From the NCBI RefSeq assembly GCF_030815125.1, contig NZ_JAUSWH010000002.1, positions 1 to 64,000 on the forward strand: a stretch of 64,000 nucleotides of DNA. The letters run 5' to 3'. Positions 8,759 to 16,350 of the stretch are shown here, piece by piece. Position numbers and translations under genes: made by a program. The notes beneath the pieces are model-generated. The model ran no database searches. It saw nothing but the letters and a program-made list of their open reading frames with translations, and had not been told where the DNA came from. Source of the DNA: Allorhizobium paknamense (GTDB lineage: Bacteria > Pseudomonadota > Alphaproteobacteria > Rhizobiales > Rhizobiaceae). Within the stretch, counting starts at the first letter, position 1. Each line of letters begins with the position of its first letter.

Positions 8759-9682
8759 TCAGGCCGCGACCTGATGGAAGAACTGGATGCTGGCGGCAAT
8801 GGCGCCGGGAATGGCGGAGGTGTGATTGCCTTCGATGGTCTGGCTGGTCAGCGGGATTTTCGCATTGGCCGTTCGCTTCAAAAGCAGGTTTGCACTGTCA
8901 TCGAAATGCGTTTCCTGCGTGCCATGCAGCAGCATGGTCGGGCATTTGAAGCTGTTGGGGAAGCAGACCGCGCTTCTCACCTCGAATTCCCGGCTGTTGC
9001 TGTCGTCGAAGCGAATATCCTCCGGATAGCGGGAAAAGAAGCGGAAAGCATTGGGATTGCCGGAAATCGGCACGCTGGCACGGAAATGGTGGCTGCTCAT
9101 GGAGGCGAGCATGGCCAGCACGCCGCCAACGCTGTGGCCGGCAATGAACATGCGTTCGCGATCGACCCCCGGCAAATGCGCCAGCCTGTCGGCTGCGGCC
9201 AGCACATCGTCCACCTCATCGTAAAAGCCGGAAAAATTGCCTGTCTGGCCATTTTCGCCGCGCATGGAGGGCATCATCACGATAAAGCCCGCATCGACAT
9301 AGGCCTGCAGCGGATGCCAATGGCCCGCCCCCATGGCGTTGCCGCCATGCAGGAACAACACCGCCGGCATGCGCTCCGATTTGCGCTTGTAGGGCGAAAG
9401 CCAAGCCGTCAGCGTCAGTTCGCCTGCGCGGCCGGAGCGGTAGAAAATCCGGCTCGCGCCATGCGGCGGCGTCAGCGGCTCGAATTTATCCGGCGCCGGA
9501 CCCTTCCTCACCAGATTGGTGCGGAAACGCTCGCGAACATGGGCGTAATCGTGATTTCTCAGCGGCGGCTCTTCCGGCACTTCGAAGGCGCTTGCCCTTG
9601 TCGGCAAAAGCGGTAGAGCGGCTGCACCTGCCATGGCCTGCAACAGGCTTCTGCGTCCAAAACCGGGGCTGTTTGAAGACAT
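8759..9682 (-). CDS. Tat-exported alpha/beta hydrolase
   Basis: This 307-residue protein begins with a twin-arginine signal (GRRSLLQAMAGAAALPLLP followed by TRASA), so it is probably exported folded to the periplasm. The mature part is an alpha/beta hydrolase of the dienelactone hydrolase/S9-like type: the oxyanion region FLHGGNAMG, the nucleophile elbow GHSVGG with serine, an aspartate in LLHGTQETHFDD, and a histidine in EGNHTS near the end. Substrate is unknown. It stands alone, on the opposite strand to the ars operon. Confidence 0.8.
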   Translation of the reverse strand: MSSNSPGFGRRSLLQAMAGAAALPLLPTRASAFEVPEEPPLRNHDYAHVRERFRTNLVRKGPAPDKFEPLTPPHGASRIFYRSGRAGELTLTAWLSPYKRKSERMPAVLFLHGGNAMGAGHWHPLQAYVDAGFIVMMPSMRGENGQTGNFSGFYDEVDDVLAAADRLAHLPGVDRERMFIAGHSVGGVLAMLASMSSHHFRASVPISGNPNAFRFFSRYPEDIRFDDSNSREFEVRSAVCFPNSFKCPTMLLHGTQETHFDDSANLLLKRTANAKIPLTSQTIEGNHTSAIPGAIAASIQFFHQVAA

Positions 9683-9973
9683 GGTTCACCTGGCGCTATG
9701 GTTATCGGGAAAGAGCTATACATCGATCCCATCAGGCGGGATTGCGGTACAATCACGGCGGAAGTGTGCCAGCAATCATGCCTCTTATGCAAGTGATTGC
9801 CGCTACACGATTTTTTGAAATCTTACGGTCGCGCGACCTTCGCCAGTTTCGATTTCTATCCCATTGTTTCCAAAGGTATTTTTGCCTTCCTGCAAAACAT
9901 GCCGAAACTCCTGAATGCGCCCCGTTCTAGCGGTCATCCGCGGCTCTGCTTTCAGGGCTTCTGCTGAAATCGA

Positions 9974-10006
9974 TTGACAGGCATAACGTATCCATTATTC
10001 TGGATA
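9974..10006 (+). promoter_or_regulatory. arsR promoter with overlapping operator palindrome
   Basis: A TTGACA box (9974-9979) and a TATTCT box (9996-10001) are spaced by 16 bp. Over the -10 box lies the inverted repeat TATCCA-N6-TGGATA (9989-10006), immediately before the arsR ATG at 10008. A repressor bound here would block RNA polymerase, as expected for autoregulated ArsR. The rest of 9683-9973 contains no gene that I can recognise. Confidence 0.65.
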
Positions 10007-10007
10007 T

Positions 10008-10361
10008 ATGGAAACAAATCTCGCGATCGCCACTCTCGCTGCACTGGCCCAGACCACGAGGCTCGAAACCTTCCGCCTGCTCGTCCGTCACGAACCCGAC
10101 GGCGTTGCCGCCGGCGCGCTGGCGAGGCTTTTGGATGTTCCGCAGAACACGATGTCCGCGCACCTTGCGACGCTCACCCGAGCCGGGCTGGTGAGGAGCG
10201 AGAGGCAGAGCAGGTCGATTATCTACCGGGCTGATCTCGACGGTCTGCGCAACCTCATGCTGTTCCTGCTCAAGGACTGCTGCGGCGGTGCCTCCGAACT
10301 TTGCGCGCCCCTGCTGGCAGAACTGACACCCTGTTGTGTGTCGCTGGCAAAGCCATGCTGA
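10008..10361 (+). CDS. arsR: ArsR family arsenic-responsive repressor
   Basis: This 117-residue winged-helix protein opens with ALAQTTRLETFRLLVRHEP and has the recognition helix region LDVPQNTMSAHLATLTRAGL, typical of ArsR/SmtB repressors. The C-terminus is rich in cysteine (DCCGG, LCAP, PCCVS, KPC), which offers thiol ligands for arsenite; this arrangement matches C-terminal-cysteine ArsR types rather than the E. coli alpha-3 site. It heads the operon with acr3, arsC and arsH and has its own promoter and operator directly upstream. Arsenite release of repression is inferred from family and context. Confidence 0.92.
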   Translation: METNLAIATLAALAQTTRLETFRLLVRHEPDGVAAGALARLLDVPQNTMSAHLATLTRAGLVRSERQSRSIIYRADLDGLRNLMLFLLKDCCGGASELCAPLLAELTPCCVSLAKPC

Positions 10362-10498
10362 GCAGAATCCACCTATCCTCGGCGACCATGACCAGGCGCA
10401 ACAGGCTTGCGATTATCGACAAGATCACGCCTCAGGCGAAGCTTGGGCAGATCGGTGCGATGGAAGGTTTCACATCGATCGAGAGGGGGGTGGCCTGA
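10355..10498 (+). CDS. Possible 47-residue ORF bridging arsR and acr3
   Basis: A frame starts at the ATG overlapping the arsR stop and ends in a TGA overlapping the acr3 ATG, so it would be coupled to both genes. The product starts MLSRIHLSSATMTRRN and resembles no family I recognise. It could be a real small protein, a remnant of a lost ars gene, or simply chance. Confidence 0.25.
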   Translation: MLSRIHLSSATMTRRNRLAIIDKITPQAKLGQIGAMEGFTSIERGVA

Positions 10499-11562
10499 TG
10501 TCCACATTCGAACGCTATCTGACCGTCTGGGTCTTTGTCTGCATTGGCGTCGGGGTTACGCTGGGGCACGTCATGCCGGGCGTCTTCCATCTTGTTGGCG
10601 CCGCCGAGGTCGCAAAGGTCAATATTCCCGTCGCCATCCTGATTTGGCTGATGATCATCCCGATGCTTCTGAAGATCGATTTCCGGTCGCTGAGGCAGGT
10701 CGGATCCTGCTGGCGAGGGATCGGGGTCACGCTGATTATCAATTGGGCGATCAAGCCGTTTTCCATGGCTCTTCTGGGGTGGTTGTTCGTCGGCTGGCTC
10801 TTCCGGCCCTATCTTCCTGCCGACCAGATCGATTCCTATATCGCGGGCCTGATCATCCTTGCGGCAGCGCCGTGCACGGCCATGGTCTTCGTGTGGAGCA
10901 ACCTGACCCGTGGCGAGCCTCTGTTCACGCTGTCGCAGGTGGCGCTGAACGATGCGATCATGGTTGTCGCCTTTGCCCCCATTGTTGGTCTGCTTCTCGG
11001 ACTTTCCGCGATTACGGTGCCATGGGCCACGCTCGTCCTGTCCGTCGCGCTGTATATCGTCGTGCCCGTCATCTTTGCCCAGTTGCTGCGCAGCCGCCTG
11101 ACGACCGATGGAACCAGCCGGGCGCTCGACACGCTGCTTGCGAAGCTTCAGCCGTTGTCTCTCGTCGCCCTGCTTGCCACCCTTGTGCTTCTCTTTGCAT
11201 TCCAGGGTGAGCAGATCATCGCGCAGCCGGCGATTATCGCGCTGCTTGCGGTCCCGATTCTGATCCAGGTCTATCTCAATTCCGGCCTGGCCTATCTGCT
11301 GAACCGCATGTCTGGCGAGCGCCATTGCGTTGCGGGGCCATCTGCCCTTATCGGCGCCAGCAATTTCTTCGAACTCGCGGTTGCCGCTGCCATCAGCCTC
11401 TTTGGCTTCCAGTCGGGCGCGGCGCTCGCCACCGTTGTCGGGGTCCTGATCGAGGTTCCGGTGATGCTCTCAGTCGTCTGGATGGTGAACCGCTCGAAGG
11501 ACTGGTACGAAGCATCGCCTGCCGTTTCCCGGACAAACGCTACCGATACGACGAGTCATTGA
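10498..11562 (+). CDS. acr3: ACR3 family arsenite efflux permease
   Basis: The 354-residue inner membrane protein has about ten hydrophobic segments and begins MSTFERYLTVWVFVCIGVGV, a typical bacterial ACR3 start. The conserved AAPCTAMVFVWS motif carries the cysteine needed for arsenite transport. It exports As(III), driven by proton motive force. The ATG at 10498 follows a GAGAGGGGGG ribosome binding site. The last codons and the stop overlap the first bases of a palindromic repeat (11552-11669). It lies between arsR and arsC in the same operon. Confidence 0.93.
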   Translation: MSTFERYLTVWVFVCIGVGVTLGHVMPGVFHLVGAAEVAKVNIPVAILIWLMIIPMLLKIDFRSLRQVGSCWRGIGVTLIINWAIKPFSMALLGWLFVGWLFRPYLPADQIDSYIAGLIILAAAPCTAMVFVWSNLTRGEPLFTLSQVALNDAIMVVAFAPIVGLLLGLSAITVPWATLVLSVALYIVVPVIFAQLLRSRLTTDGTSRALDTLLAKLQPLSLVALLATLVLLFAFQGEQIIAQPAIIALLAVPILIQVYLNSGLAYLLNRMSGERHCVAGPSALIGASNFFELAVAAAISLFGFQSGAALATVVGVLIEVPVMLSVVWMVNRSKDWYEASPAVSRTNATDTTSH

Positions 11563-11669
11563 GAATGACCCGTCATATTCCCTTTCGGACATCTCAAGCC
11601 GTTCAGGCATTTGAGATATTCGAAATTTCTCGCGGCGGGGATGCATCGGCATCTTCGAGCCTTGGTATG
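11552..11669. repeat. Three-hairpin intergenic repeat, family B copy 1
   Basis: The element has three consecutive inverted repeats: GAGTCATT / AATGACCC near the left end, a middle hairpin around GACATCTCAAG / TTGAGATATTC, and a right arm ending in CGAGCCTTGGTAT. Related copies lie at 25006-25130, 54399-54522 and 59756-59882. This copy sits inside the ars operon between acr3 and arsC, and its left end supplies the acr3 stop codon. Confidence 0.75.
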
Positions 11670-11682
11670 AAAGGTTCTGACC

Positions 11683-12108
11683 ATGAACGTCACCATTTAT
11701 CATAATCCTGACTGCGGCACCTCCCGCAACACGCTGGCCCTGATTCGCGCCGCCGGGATCGAGCCGCTTGTGATCGAATATCTCAAAACCCCGCCGACAC
11801 GGGATCGTCTCGCCGCCATGATCCGCGATGCCGGGCTGTCGGTGCGTGACGCCATCCGTGAGAAAGGCACGCCCTATGCCGAGCTTGGTCTCGACAATCC
11901 GGATCTGACAGACGAGCAATTGCTGGACGCGATGATTGCGGCACCGATCCTGATCAATCGCCCGCTTGTGGTGACGCCGCTTGGCACCCGTCTGGCGCGT
12001 CCCTCGGAGGCGGTGCTCGATATCCTGCCGACCGATGCGTTCAAGGGGCCGTTCACCAAGGAAGATGGCGAACAGGTGCTCGATGCGGAAGGAAAGCGCC
12101 TTGGCTGA
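11683..12108 (+). CDS. arsC: Glutaredoxin-coupled arsenate reductase
   Basis: This 141-residue protein is the E. coli-type (thioredoxin-fold) arsenate reductase. It has the start [18 protein letters not shown] with the catalytic cysteine at residue 11, the segment IEYLKTPPT, and the characteristic [18 protein letters not shown] with the arginines that bind arsenate. It reduces As(V) to As(III), which Acr3 exports. A palindromic repeat separates it from acr3 but strand and distance still allow one transcript. Its stop overlaps the start of arsH. Confidence 0.93.
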   Translation: MNVTIYHNPDCGTSRNTLALIRAAGIEPLVIEYLKTPPTRDRLAAMIRDAGLSVRDAIREKGTPYAELGLDNPDLTDEQLLDAMIAAPILINRPLVVTPLGTRLARPSEAVLDILPTDAFKGPFTKEDGEQVLDAEGKRLG

Positions 12109-12811
12109 TTCATTGCCTGCACTGCAAGAGCAGCATCTTCGCTCTATCGATCCGGAAGCGCTGCGGCCTGCATTTTCCACCCATAAACCTCGGATCCTGA
12201 TCCTGTACGGTTCCCTTCGGGAGGTGTCCTACAGTCGGCTGCTGGCCTACGAAGTCCGCCGCCTGCTGGAGCGCTTTGGCTGCGAGGTCCGCGTGTTCGA
12301 TCCGAAAGGCCTGCCGCTGCCGGATGAAGCGCCTGTCAGCCATCCGAAGGTCCAGGAATTGCGGGAACTTTCCCAATGGTCCGAGGGGCAGGTATGGGTG
12401 AGCCCGGAGCGCCACGGCGCCATGACCGGAATCATGAAAGCGCAAATCGACTGGATTCCGCTGTCGCTCGGTTCCATCCGCCCCACCCAGGGCAAGACGC
12501 TTGCGGTGATGGAGGTTTCCGGCGGATGCCAGTCGTTCAACGCCGTCAACCAGATGCGCATCCTTGGCCGCTGGATGCGGATGATCACCATCCCCAACCA
12601 GTCTTCCGTCGCCAAGGCCTTTCAGGAATTCGACGCCGAAGGGCGAATGAAGCCCTCTTCCTATTACGACCGGGTGGTGGATGTCTGTGAAGAACTCGTC
12701 AAATTCACCATCCTCACCCGGGACGCCTCACCCTATCTCACGGATCGCTACAGCGAGCGCAAGGAACACGCCGCCGAGCTGGAAAAGCGCGTGGGCCTTC
12801 AGTCCTTGTGA
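12101..12811 (+). CDS. arsH: ArsH organoarsenical NADPH:FMN oxidoreductase
   Basis: The protein belongs to the NADPH-dependent FMN reductase superfamily with ArsH-specific features: [20 protein letters not shown] at the flavin site, then [18 protein letters not shown], and [17 protein letters not shown]. ArsH proteins oxidise trivalent organoarsenicals. The TTG at 12101 has a GGAAGGAAA ribosome binding site and overlaps the arsC stop, giving 236 residues as usual; an ATG at 12083 in the same frame is an alternative. It is the last gene of the ars operon. Confidence 0.92.
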   Translation: MADSLPALQEQHLRSIDPEALRPAFSTHKPRILILYGSLREVSYSRLLAYEVRRLLERFGCEVRVFDPKGLPLPDEAPVSHPKVQELRELSQWSEGQVWVSPERHGAMTGIMKAQIDWIPLSLGSIRPTQGKTLAVMEVSGGCQSFNAVNQMRILGRWMRMITIPNQSSVAKAFQEFDAEGRMKPSSYYDRVVDVCEELVKFTILTRDASPYLTDRYSERKEHAAELEKRVGLQSL

Positions 12812-12854
12812 CCAAAGCCGTCATCTATGATTTGCCAAGGGTAAAATAAACCAG

Positions 12855-12931
12855 TGGCGCACCCGACAGGATTCGAACCTGTGACCTTTGGAATCGGAAT
12901 CCAACACTCTATCCAGCTGAGCTACGGGTGC
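12855..12931 (-). tRNA. tRNA-Arg (anticodon CCG)
   Basis: On the minus strand a 77-nt cloverleaf can be drawn: acceptor GCACCCG / CGGGTGC, D-arm GCTCAGCTGGATAGAG, anticodon stem TTGGA / TCCAA around loop TTCCGAT with anticodon CCG, T-arm with GGTTCGAATCC, and an encoded CCA end (12855-12857). It decodes CGG (arginine). Confidence 0.97.
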
Positions 12932-13179
12932 TGCTCTGTGGTGTGCTTTGCACGAAGCGGTTCTTAACCCAGACCGGAGGCGGCTTCAATCCTGAAAATG
13001 ATATTCGCCACAGGAAGAGAGAGGATAAAGCCGTTGGGTAAAACGTTTTTTATCAAAACTATCGTTGACAAAAACTTGTTAAGCCGGTTTTGTTAAGAAG
13101 GGTAAAGTCCGCGTGGGGTGGATTCTATTCTGGTTTGAGAAAACTGCGGTGTGGGGCGCGGTTTTATGATGAGAGGTTG

Positions 13180-13662
13180 ATGTCAGGGGCAATGAGCAAT
13201 CAAACGGTTATTGGAGATGCTGCGTTCGGGCAGGGTGGGGTGGACCATTCTATGCTTGCCCATTCGCTAGGTTTTACGGTGAGACGCGCGCAGCTTGCCA
13301 TTTTTCAGGATCTTCAGGATGTTCTGGGTGCGCGTGGCATTCGCCCGGCTGATTTTTCGGTTCTGACGGTCATTGCCGGCAACTCCGGCATGAAGCAGAG
13401 CGATGTGGCGGCTCTTCTGGCTATTCAGCGGGCCAATTTCGTGGCCATTGTCGATGGGCTGGAGGATAAGGGGCTGATCGAGCGCCGCCGTTCCGAAGTT
13501 GATCGGCGCGTTTATTTTCTGCATCTGACCGCTGCGGGAGAGCAGTTTCTGGCGGAGATCCTGCCGAAATGGCAGGAGCACGAAGCCCGTTTCATCGATC
13601 GGCTCGGTGGCGTGGAAAAACGCGATCAACTGGTGCAATTGCTGAAATCGCTGGCGGAATAA
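13180..13662 (+). CDS. MarR family transcriptional regulator
   Basis: The product of about 160 residues has a winged helix region of MarR type: DFSVLTVIAGNSGMKQSDVA, the recognition helix AIQRANFVAIVDGLEDKG, and the wing IERRRSEVDRRVYFLHLT. Starts at 13180 (GAGAGG upstream) and 13192 are both possible. Direct AT-rich repeats around ACTTGTTAAG and GTTTTGTTAAG at about 13071-13098 may be operator or promoter elements. It has no obvious partner gene, so the regulated genes and ligand are unknown. Confidence 0.83.
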   Translation: MSGAMSNQTVIGDAAFGQGGVDHSMLAHSLGFTVRRAQLAIFQDLQDVLGARGIRPADFSVLTVIAGNSGMKQSDVAALLAIQRANFVAIVDGLEDKGLIERRRSEVDRRVYFLHLTAAGEQFLAEILPKWQEHEARFIDRLGGVEKRDQLVQLLKSLAE

Positions 13663-13689
13663 AGCTTCATCCGGCGGCGGGCAGAGCGG

Positions 13690-14160
13690 TCAAACTGTGC
13701 CATGCAGCCGCTTCAACGCCTGATCAATCAGCCGGTTTGCCAGCATCATGCGCTGGTTGGCCTGGTCGCGATAGGCTGCGTGTACCCGATCCGGGTGATT
13801 GAGGCGGGCAAAGGCCCGCCTTTTTTGCAGAAGCGTTTTGGCGTCATCCTCATCCGTCAGGCCAAGATCCTCGGCGATGTCCATGAGGCTCAGCCGGTGA
13901 AGATAATCCGGCATCGGAGGCGGGGTTTCCGGCTCTTCCTCCACTGCGGCAGCGGGCGTTGGCGCATCCTCCATCACATCCTCATAGAGGCTGCGCACCG
14001 TATCCAGGCTCGCCTCGACCTCTGCGGTCTCCTGCACGAAGCCGGTGCTCAGGCCCATGATGCGAAAGGCACTGGCGCCGTCTTCGGCCTGTTCTTCCTT
14101 CGCCTGCGTCGCATCCAGCCGGTCAACAACGGACTGGAAGAGAGATTGCTTGAGCAGCAT
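13690..14160 (-). CDS. J-domain-like protein
   Basis: This 156-residue protein ends with a J-domain-like segment: LQKRRAFARLNHPDRVHAAY contains the HPD tripeptide needed to stimulate DnaK ATPase, followed by NQRMMLANRLIDQALKRL. Its first 90 residues are acidic and proline-rich (EEEPETPPPMPDY) with no recognised domain. No zinc finger or Gly/Phe region is present, so it is not DnaJ itself. A role as a specialised Hsp70 cochaperone is inferred from HPD alone. Confidence 0.65.
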   Translation of the reverse strand: MLLKQSLFQSVVDRLDATQAKEEQAEDGASAFRIMGLSTGFVQETAEVEASLDTVRSLYEDVMEDAPTPAAAVEEEPETPPPMPDYLHRLSLMDIAEDLGLTDEDDAKTLLQKRRAFARLNHPDRVHAAYRDQANQRMMLANRLIDQALKRLHGTV

Positions 14161-14290
14161 GGGCGCAAATCCTCAACGGCGGCAACTGCGATAAGCCATG
14201 GCTTTCCAGGGGGCCGCTTGGAAAAAGTGGAACCAGACCATGACAAATGCCGATGGTGCGGAGCTTGTTCCACATCCTGCGCTGACGCTA

Positions 14291-14394
14291 CTGCATAATT
14301 CCTTAAATCGGAATCGATTTAAGGCGAAAATTATGCAGCAGATTTAAAGCGTTACAGCGTCCTTTGTGCGTTTGATAAAACGCACGGCGCTGTA
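14291..14394. repeat. Two-hairpin intergenic repeat, family A copy 1
   Basis: The left hairpin is built from TGCATAATTCCTTAAATCG and CGATTTAAGG...AAAATTATGCA; the right one from ACAGCG...CGCTGT enclosing GTGCGTTT...AAACGCAC. Other copies lie at 25133-25240, 29035-29136 and, inverted, 32387-32490. It fills most of the gap between the J-domain gene and the convergent-side transglutaminase gene. Confidence 0.75.
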
Positions 14395-14427
14395 TGTACC
14401 GTTGCGGCAGGTTCTCCTGCTGTCCCG

Positions 14428-15252
14428 TCAGGATTGACTCTGCGTCTGGCTCTGGCCGTCGGGGGAGACGGTGATTCGGACGGAAAGATCTTCTCCCGCC
14501 TTGCCGATTCGCATGCCGGAAACCGGCGCCGCATCGGCATAGCAAAGCCCTGTGGCCAGCCGGATATAGCGGTCATCCGGGCAGATATTGTTGGCAGCGT
14601 CGAAGCCGACCCAGCCGAGACCTGGCAGATGCACCTCCGCCCAGGCATGGGTGGCCGCCTGATCTTCCGTCGCTTCCATCATCAGGTAGCCGGAAACGTA
14701 GCGTGCCGGCAAATCCATGAGCCGGGCTGCGGCGATAAAGGCATGGGCGTGATCCTGGCAAACGCCTGAACCGGCCTCCAGCGCCTGCTCGGCGGTGGTT
14801 TCGGTGTTGGTCGTGCCGGGCTTGTAGGCAATCTGCTCATGCAGCCTTGCCATCAGGTCGTGCATCAGCGCCAGTTCGCTCTCACCCGTCAGGTTTTTCA
14901 CCAGCTCGCGGGTAAGCTTGCCGGGTTTGGTGCGCGGCGTCTCGCGAAGATAGAGCCAGAGCGGCACGAAGCCGGTATGCGGGCCAAAGACCCCGGCGCG
15001 ATCCTCCGTGTTGACGATGCCGGAGGCGACGATGCTGATCGCATGGGCATCGCCCTCCGCCGAGACCAGATGGGTCTGGTTGCCGAACTGGTCGGCAAAG
15101 CCCGCTTCCACCTTGGCGCCATCCACGGCGATGTTCCAGGATTGCACGGTCTGCGCGGGGCCGGAAACTGGCGTCAGCCGCAGGCGTTGCAGCGAAAACT
15201 GCACCGGATCGTCATAGCGGTATTCGGTGGTATGGGTAATGGTCAAACGCAT
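14428..15252 (-). CDS. Transglutaminase-like cysteine protease family protein
   Basis: The 274-residue protein has the bacterial transglutaminase N-terminal domain (MRLTITHTTEYRYDDPVQFS and LRLTPVSGPAQ) and a transglutaminase-like core with catalytic cysteine in AGSGVCQDHAHAF, histidine in ATHAWAEVHLPG and aspartate in WVGFDAANN. Such proteins act as peptidases or amide ligases. I chose the ATG at 15252 because it begins the known family start; an upstream ATG at 15324 adds residues without similarity. It is the last gene of a three-gene group with the alpha-E and ATP-grasp genes, a known conserved cluster suspected of making or modifying a peptide. Confidence 0.87.
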   Translation of the reverse strand: MRLTITHTTEYRYDDPVQFSLQRLRLTPVSGPAQTVQSWNIAVDGAKVEAGFADQFGNQTHLVSAEGDAHAISIVASGIVNTEDRAGVFGPHTGFVPLWLYLRETPRTKPGKLTRELVKNLTGESELALMHDLMARLHEQIAYKPGTTNTETTAEQALEAGSGVCQDHAHAFIAAARLMDLPARYVSGYLMMEATEDQAATHAWAEVHLPGLGWVGFDAANNICPDDRYIRLATGLCYADAAPVSGMRIGKAGEDLSVRITVSPDGQSQTQSQS

Positions 15253-15402
15253 GGGCCGTTCCGCTGGCAGCATGTCCGGATCAAGCACTCTTGCGGCTTT
15301 CGGTCCGGACATGGTTAGAAACAAGGAGTGAGATCAAATCCGGTGACGCCGCGTTCACCGGATTGTCGTGATATCAAGGCTCATTTTTCATGACCCCTGG
15401 TA

Positions 15403-16350
15403 TTAGCTGTAGAACCGGTATCCCTCGGTAATTTCCTGACCCAGCCGGTTGTTGCGGGCAATGAAATTATCGAGAAATTCGTGCAGGCCCTGATCCATGA
15501 TCGTGCCGATTGTGGTCGTCAGCAGCGAATGGCGAATGCTGTCGGCGGTTTCGTGGGCGGACAGCCGCTGACCATATTCCTTGCCAATATAGCCGAGATT
15601 GCTGACGATCTTTTCATAGGAATAGACCAGCGAACGCGGCATCTGCCCGTTCAGGATCAGGAAATCGGCAATATTGGCCGGGCGGTATTCGCCGTCATAG
15701 GTCCAGCGGTAGGAGCGATGCGCCGAGACCGACCGCAGAATCGATTCCCACTGCATGTTATCGAGGGATGATCCGACCTGGGTGACCGCAGGCAGCAGCA
15801 CGTAATATTTCACGTCCAGAATGCGGCTGGTATTGTCGGCGCGTTCGATAAAGGTGCCGATGCGTGCGAAATTATAGATCTCGTTGCGCAGCATGGAACC
15901 GTGGAAAGCGCCGCGAATGAGGCCTGCACGCCGCTTGATCGTATCGATCACCTCCGGCAGATCGGCGGATTTGAGCCGCCGTGACAGGATCTGCTTCAGC
16001 TCGATCCAGCATTCATTGGTGGCTTCCCAGGTTTCGCGCGTCAGCGCCGTGCGCACCATGCGGGCATTGTTGCGGGCCGAGTCGACGCAGGACATCACGC
16101 TGGAAGCGTTGTTCTTGTCGCGGATCAGGAAGTCGATGGCATCCGCCGCCGTCACCTTGCTGTTGTTGGCGAGATAGATATCCAGCACGTCGGCGCTTTG
16201 CAGCACGCCGTTCCAGTCTTCATCCGTGGCGCCGGAGCGGGTGAGCGAAACCCTGAGGCCGGCATCCACCAGACGGGCAATGTTTTCCGCGCGCTCGATA
16301 TACCGGAACATCCAGTAGAGCCCGTTTGCGGTTCTTCCGAGCATGACCAT
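15403..16350 (-). CDS. Alpha-E domain protein (DUF403)
   Basis: This 315-residue, largely alpha-helical protein begins MLGRTANGLYWMFRYIERAE after a two-codon leader, the signature start of alpha-E proteins, and continues with conserved helices such as NNASSVMSCVDSARNNARMV. The domain has no known chemistry but always travels with the neighbouring ATP-grasp and transglutaminase-like genes. Its ATG lies directly against the stop of the ATP-grasp gene, so the two are translationally linked. Confidence 0.9.
   Translation of the reverse strand: MVMLGRTANGLYWMFRYIERAENIARLVDAGLRVSLTRSGATDEDWNGVLQSADVLDIYLANNSKVTAADAIDFLIRDKNNASSVMSCVDSARNNARMVRTALTRETWEATNECWIELKQILSRRLKSADLPEVIDTIKRRAGLIRGAFHGSMLRNEIYNFARIGTFIERADNTSRILDVKYYVLLPAVTQVGSSLDNMQWESILRSVSAHRSYRWTYDGEYRPANIADFLILNGQMPRSLVYSYEKIVSNLGYIGKEYGQRLSAHETADSIRHSLLTTTIGTIMDQGLHEFLDNFIARNNRLGQEITEGYRFYS

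Noticed and set aside
12855..12931. tRNA-Arg as integration site of a genomic island
   Set aside because: No integrase is nearby and no repeat of the tRNA 3' end was noticed in the window.
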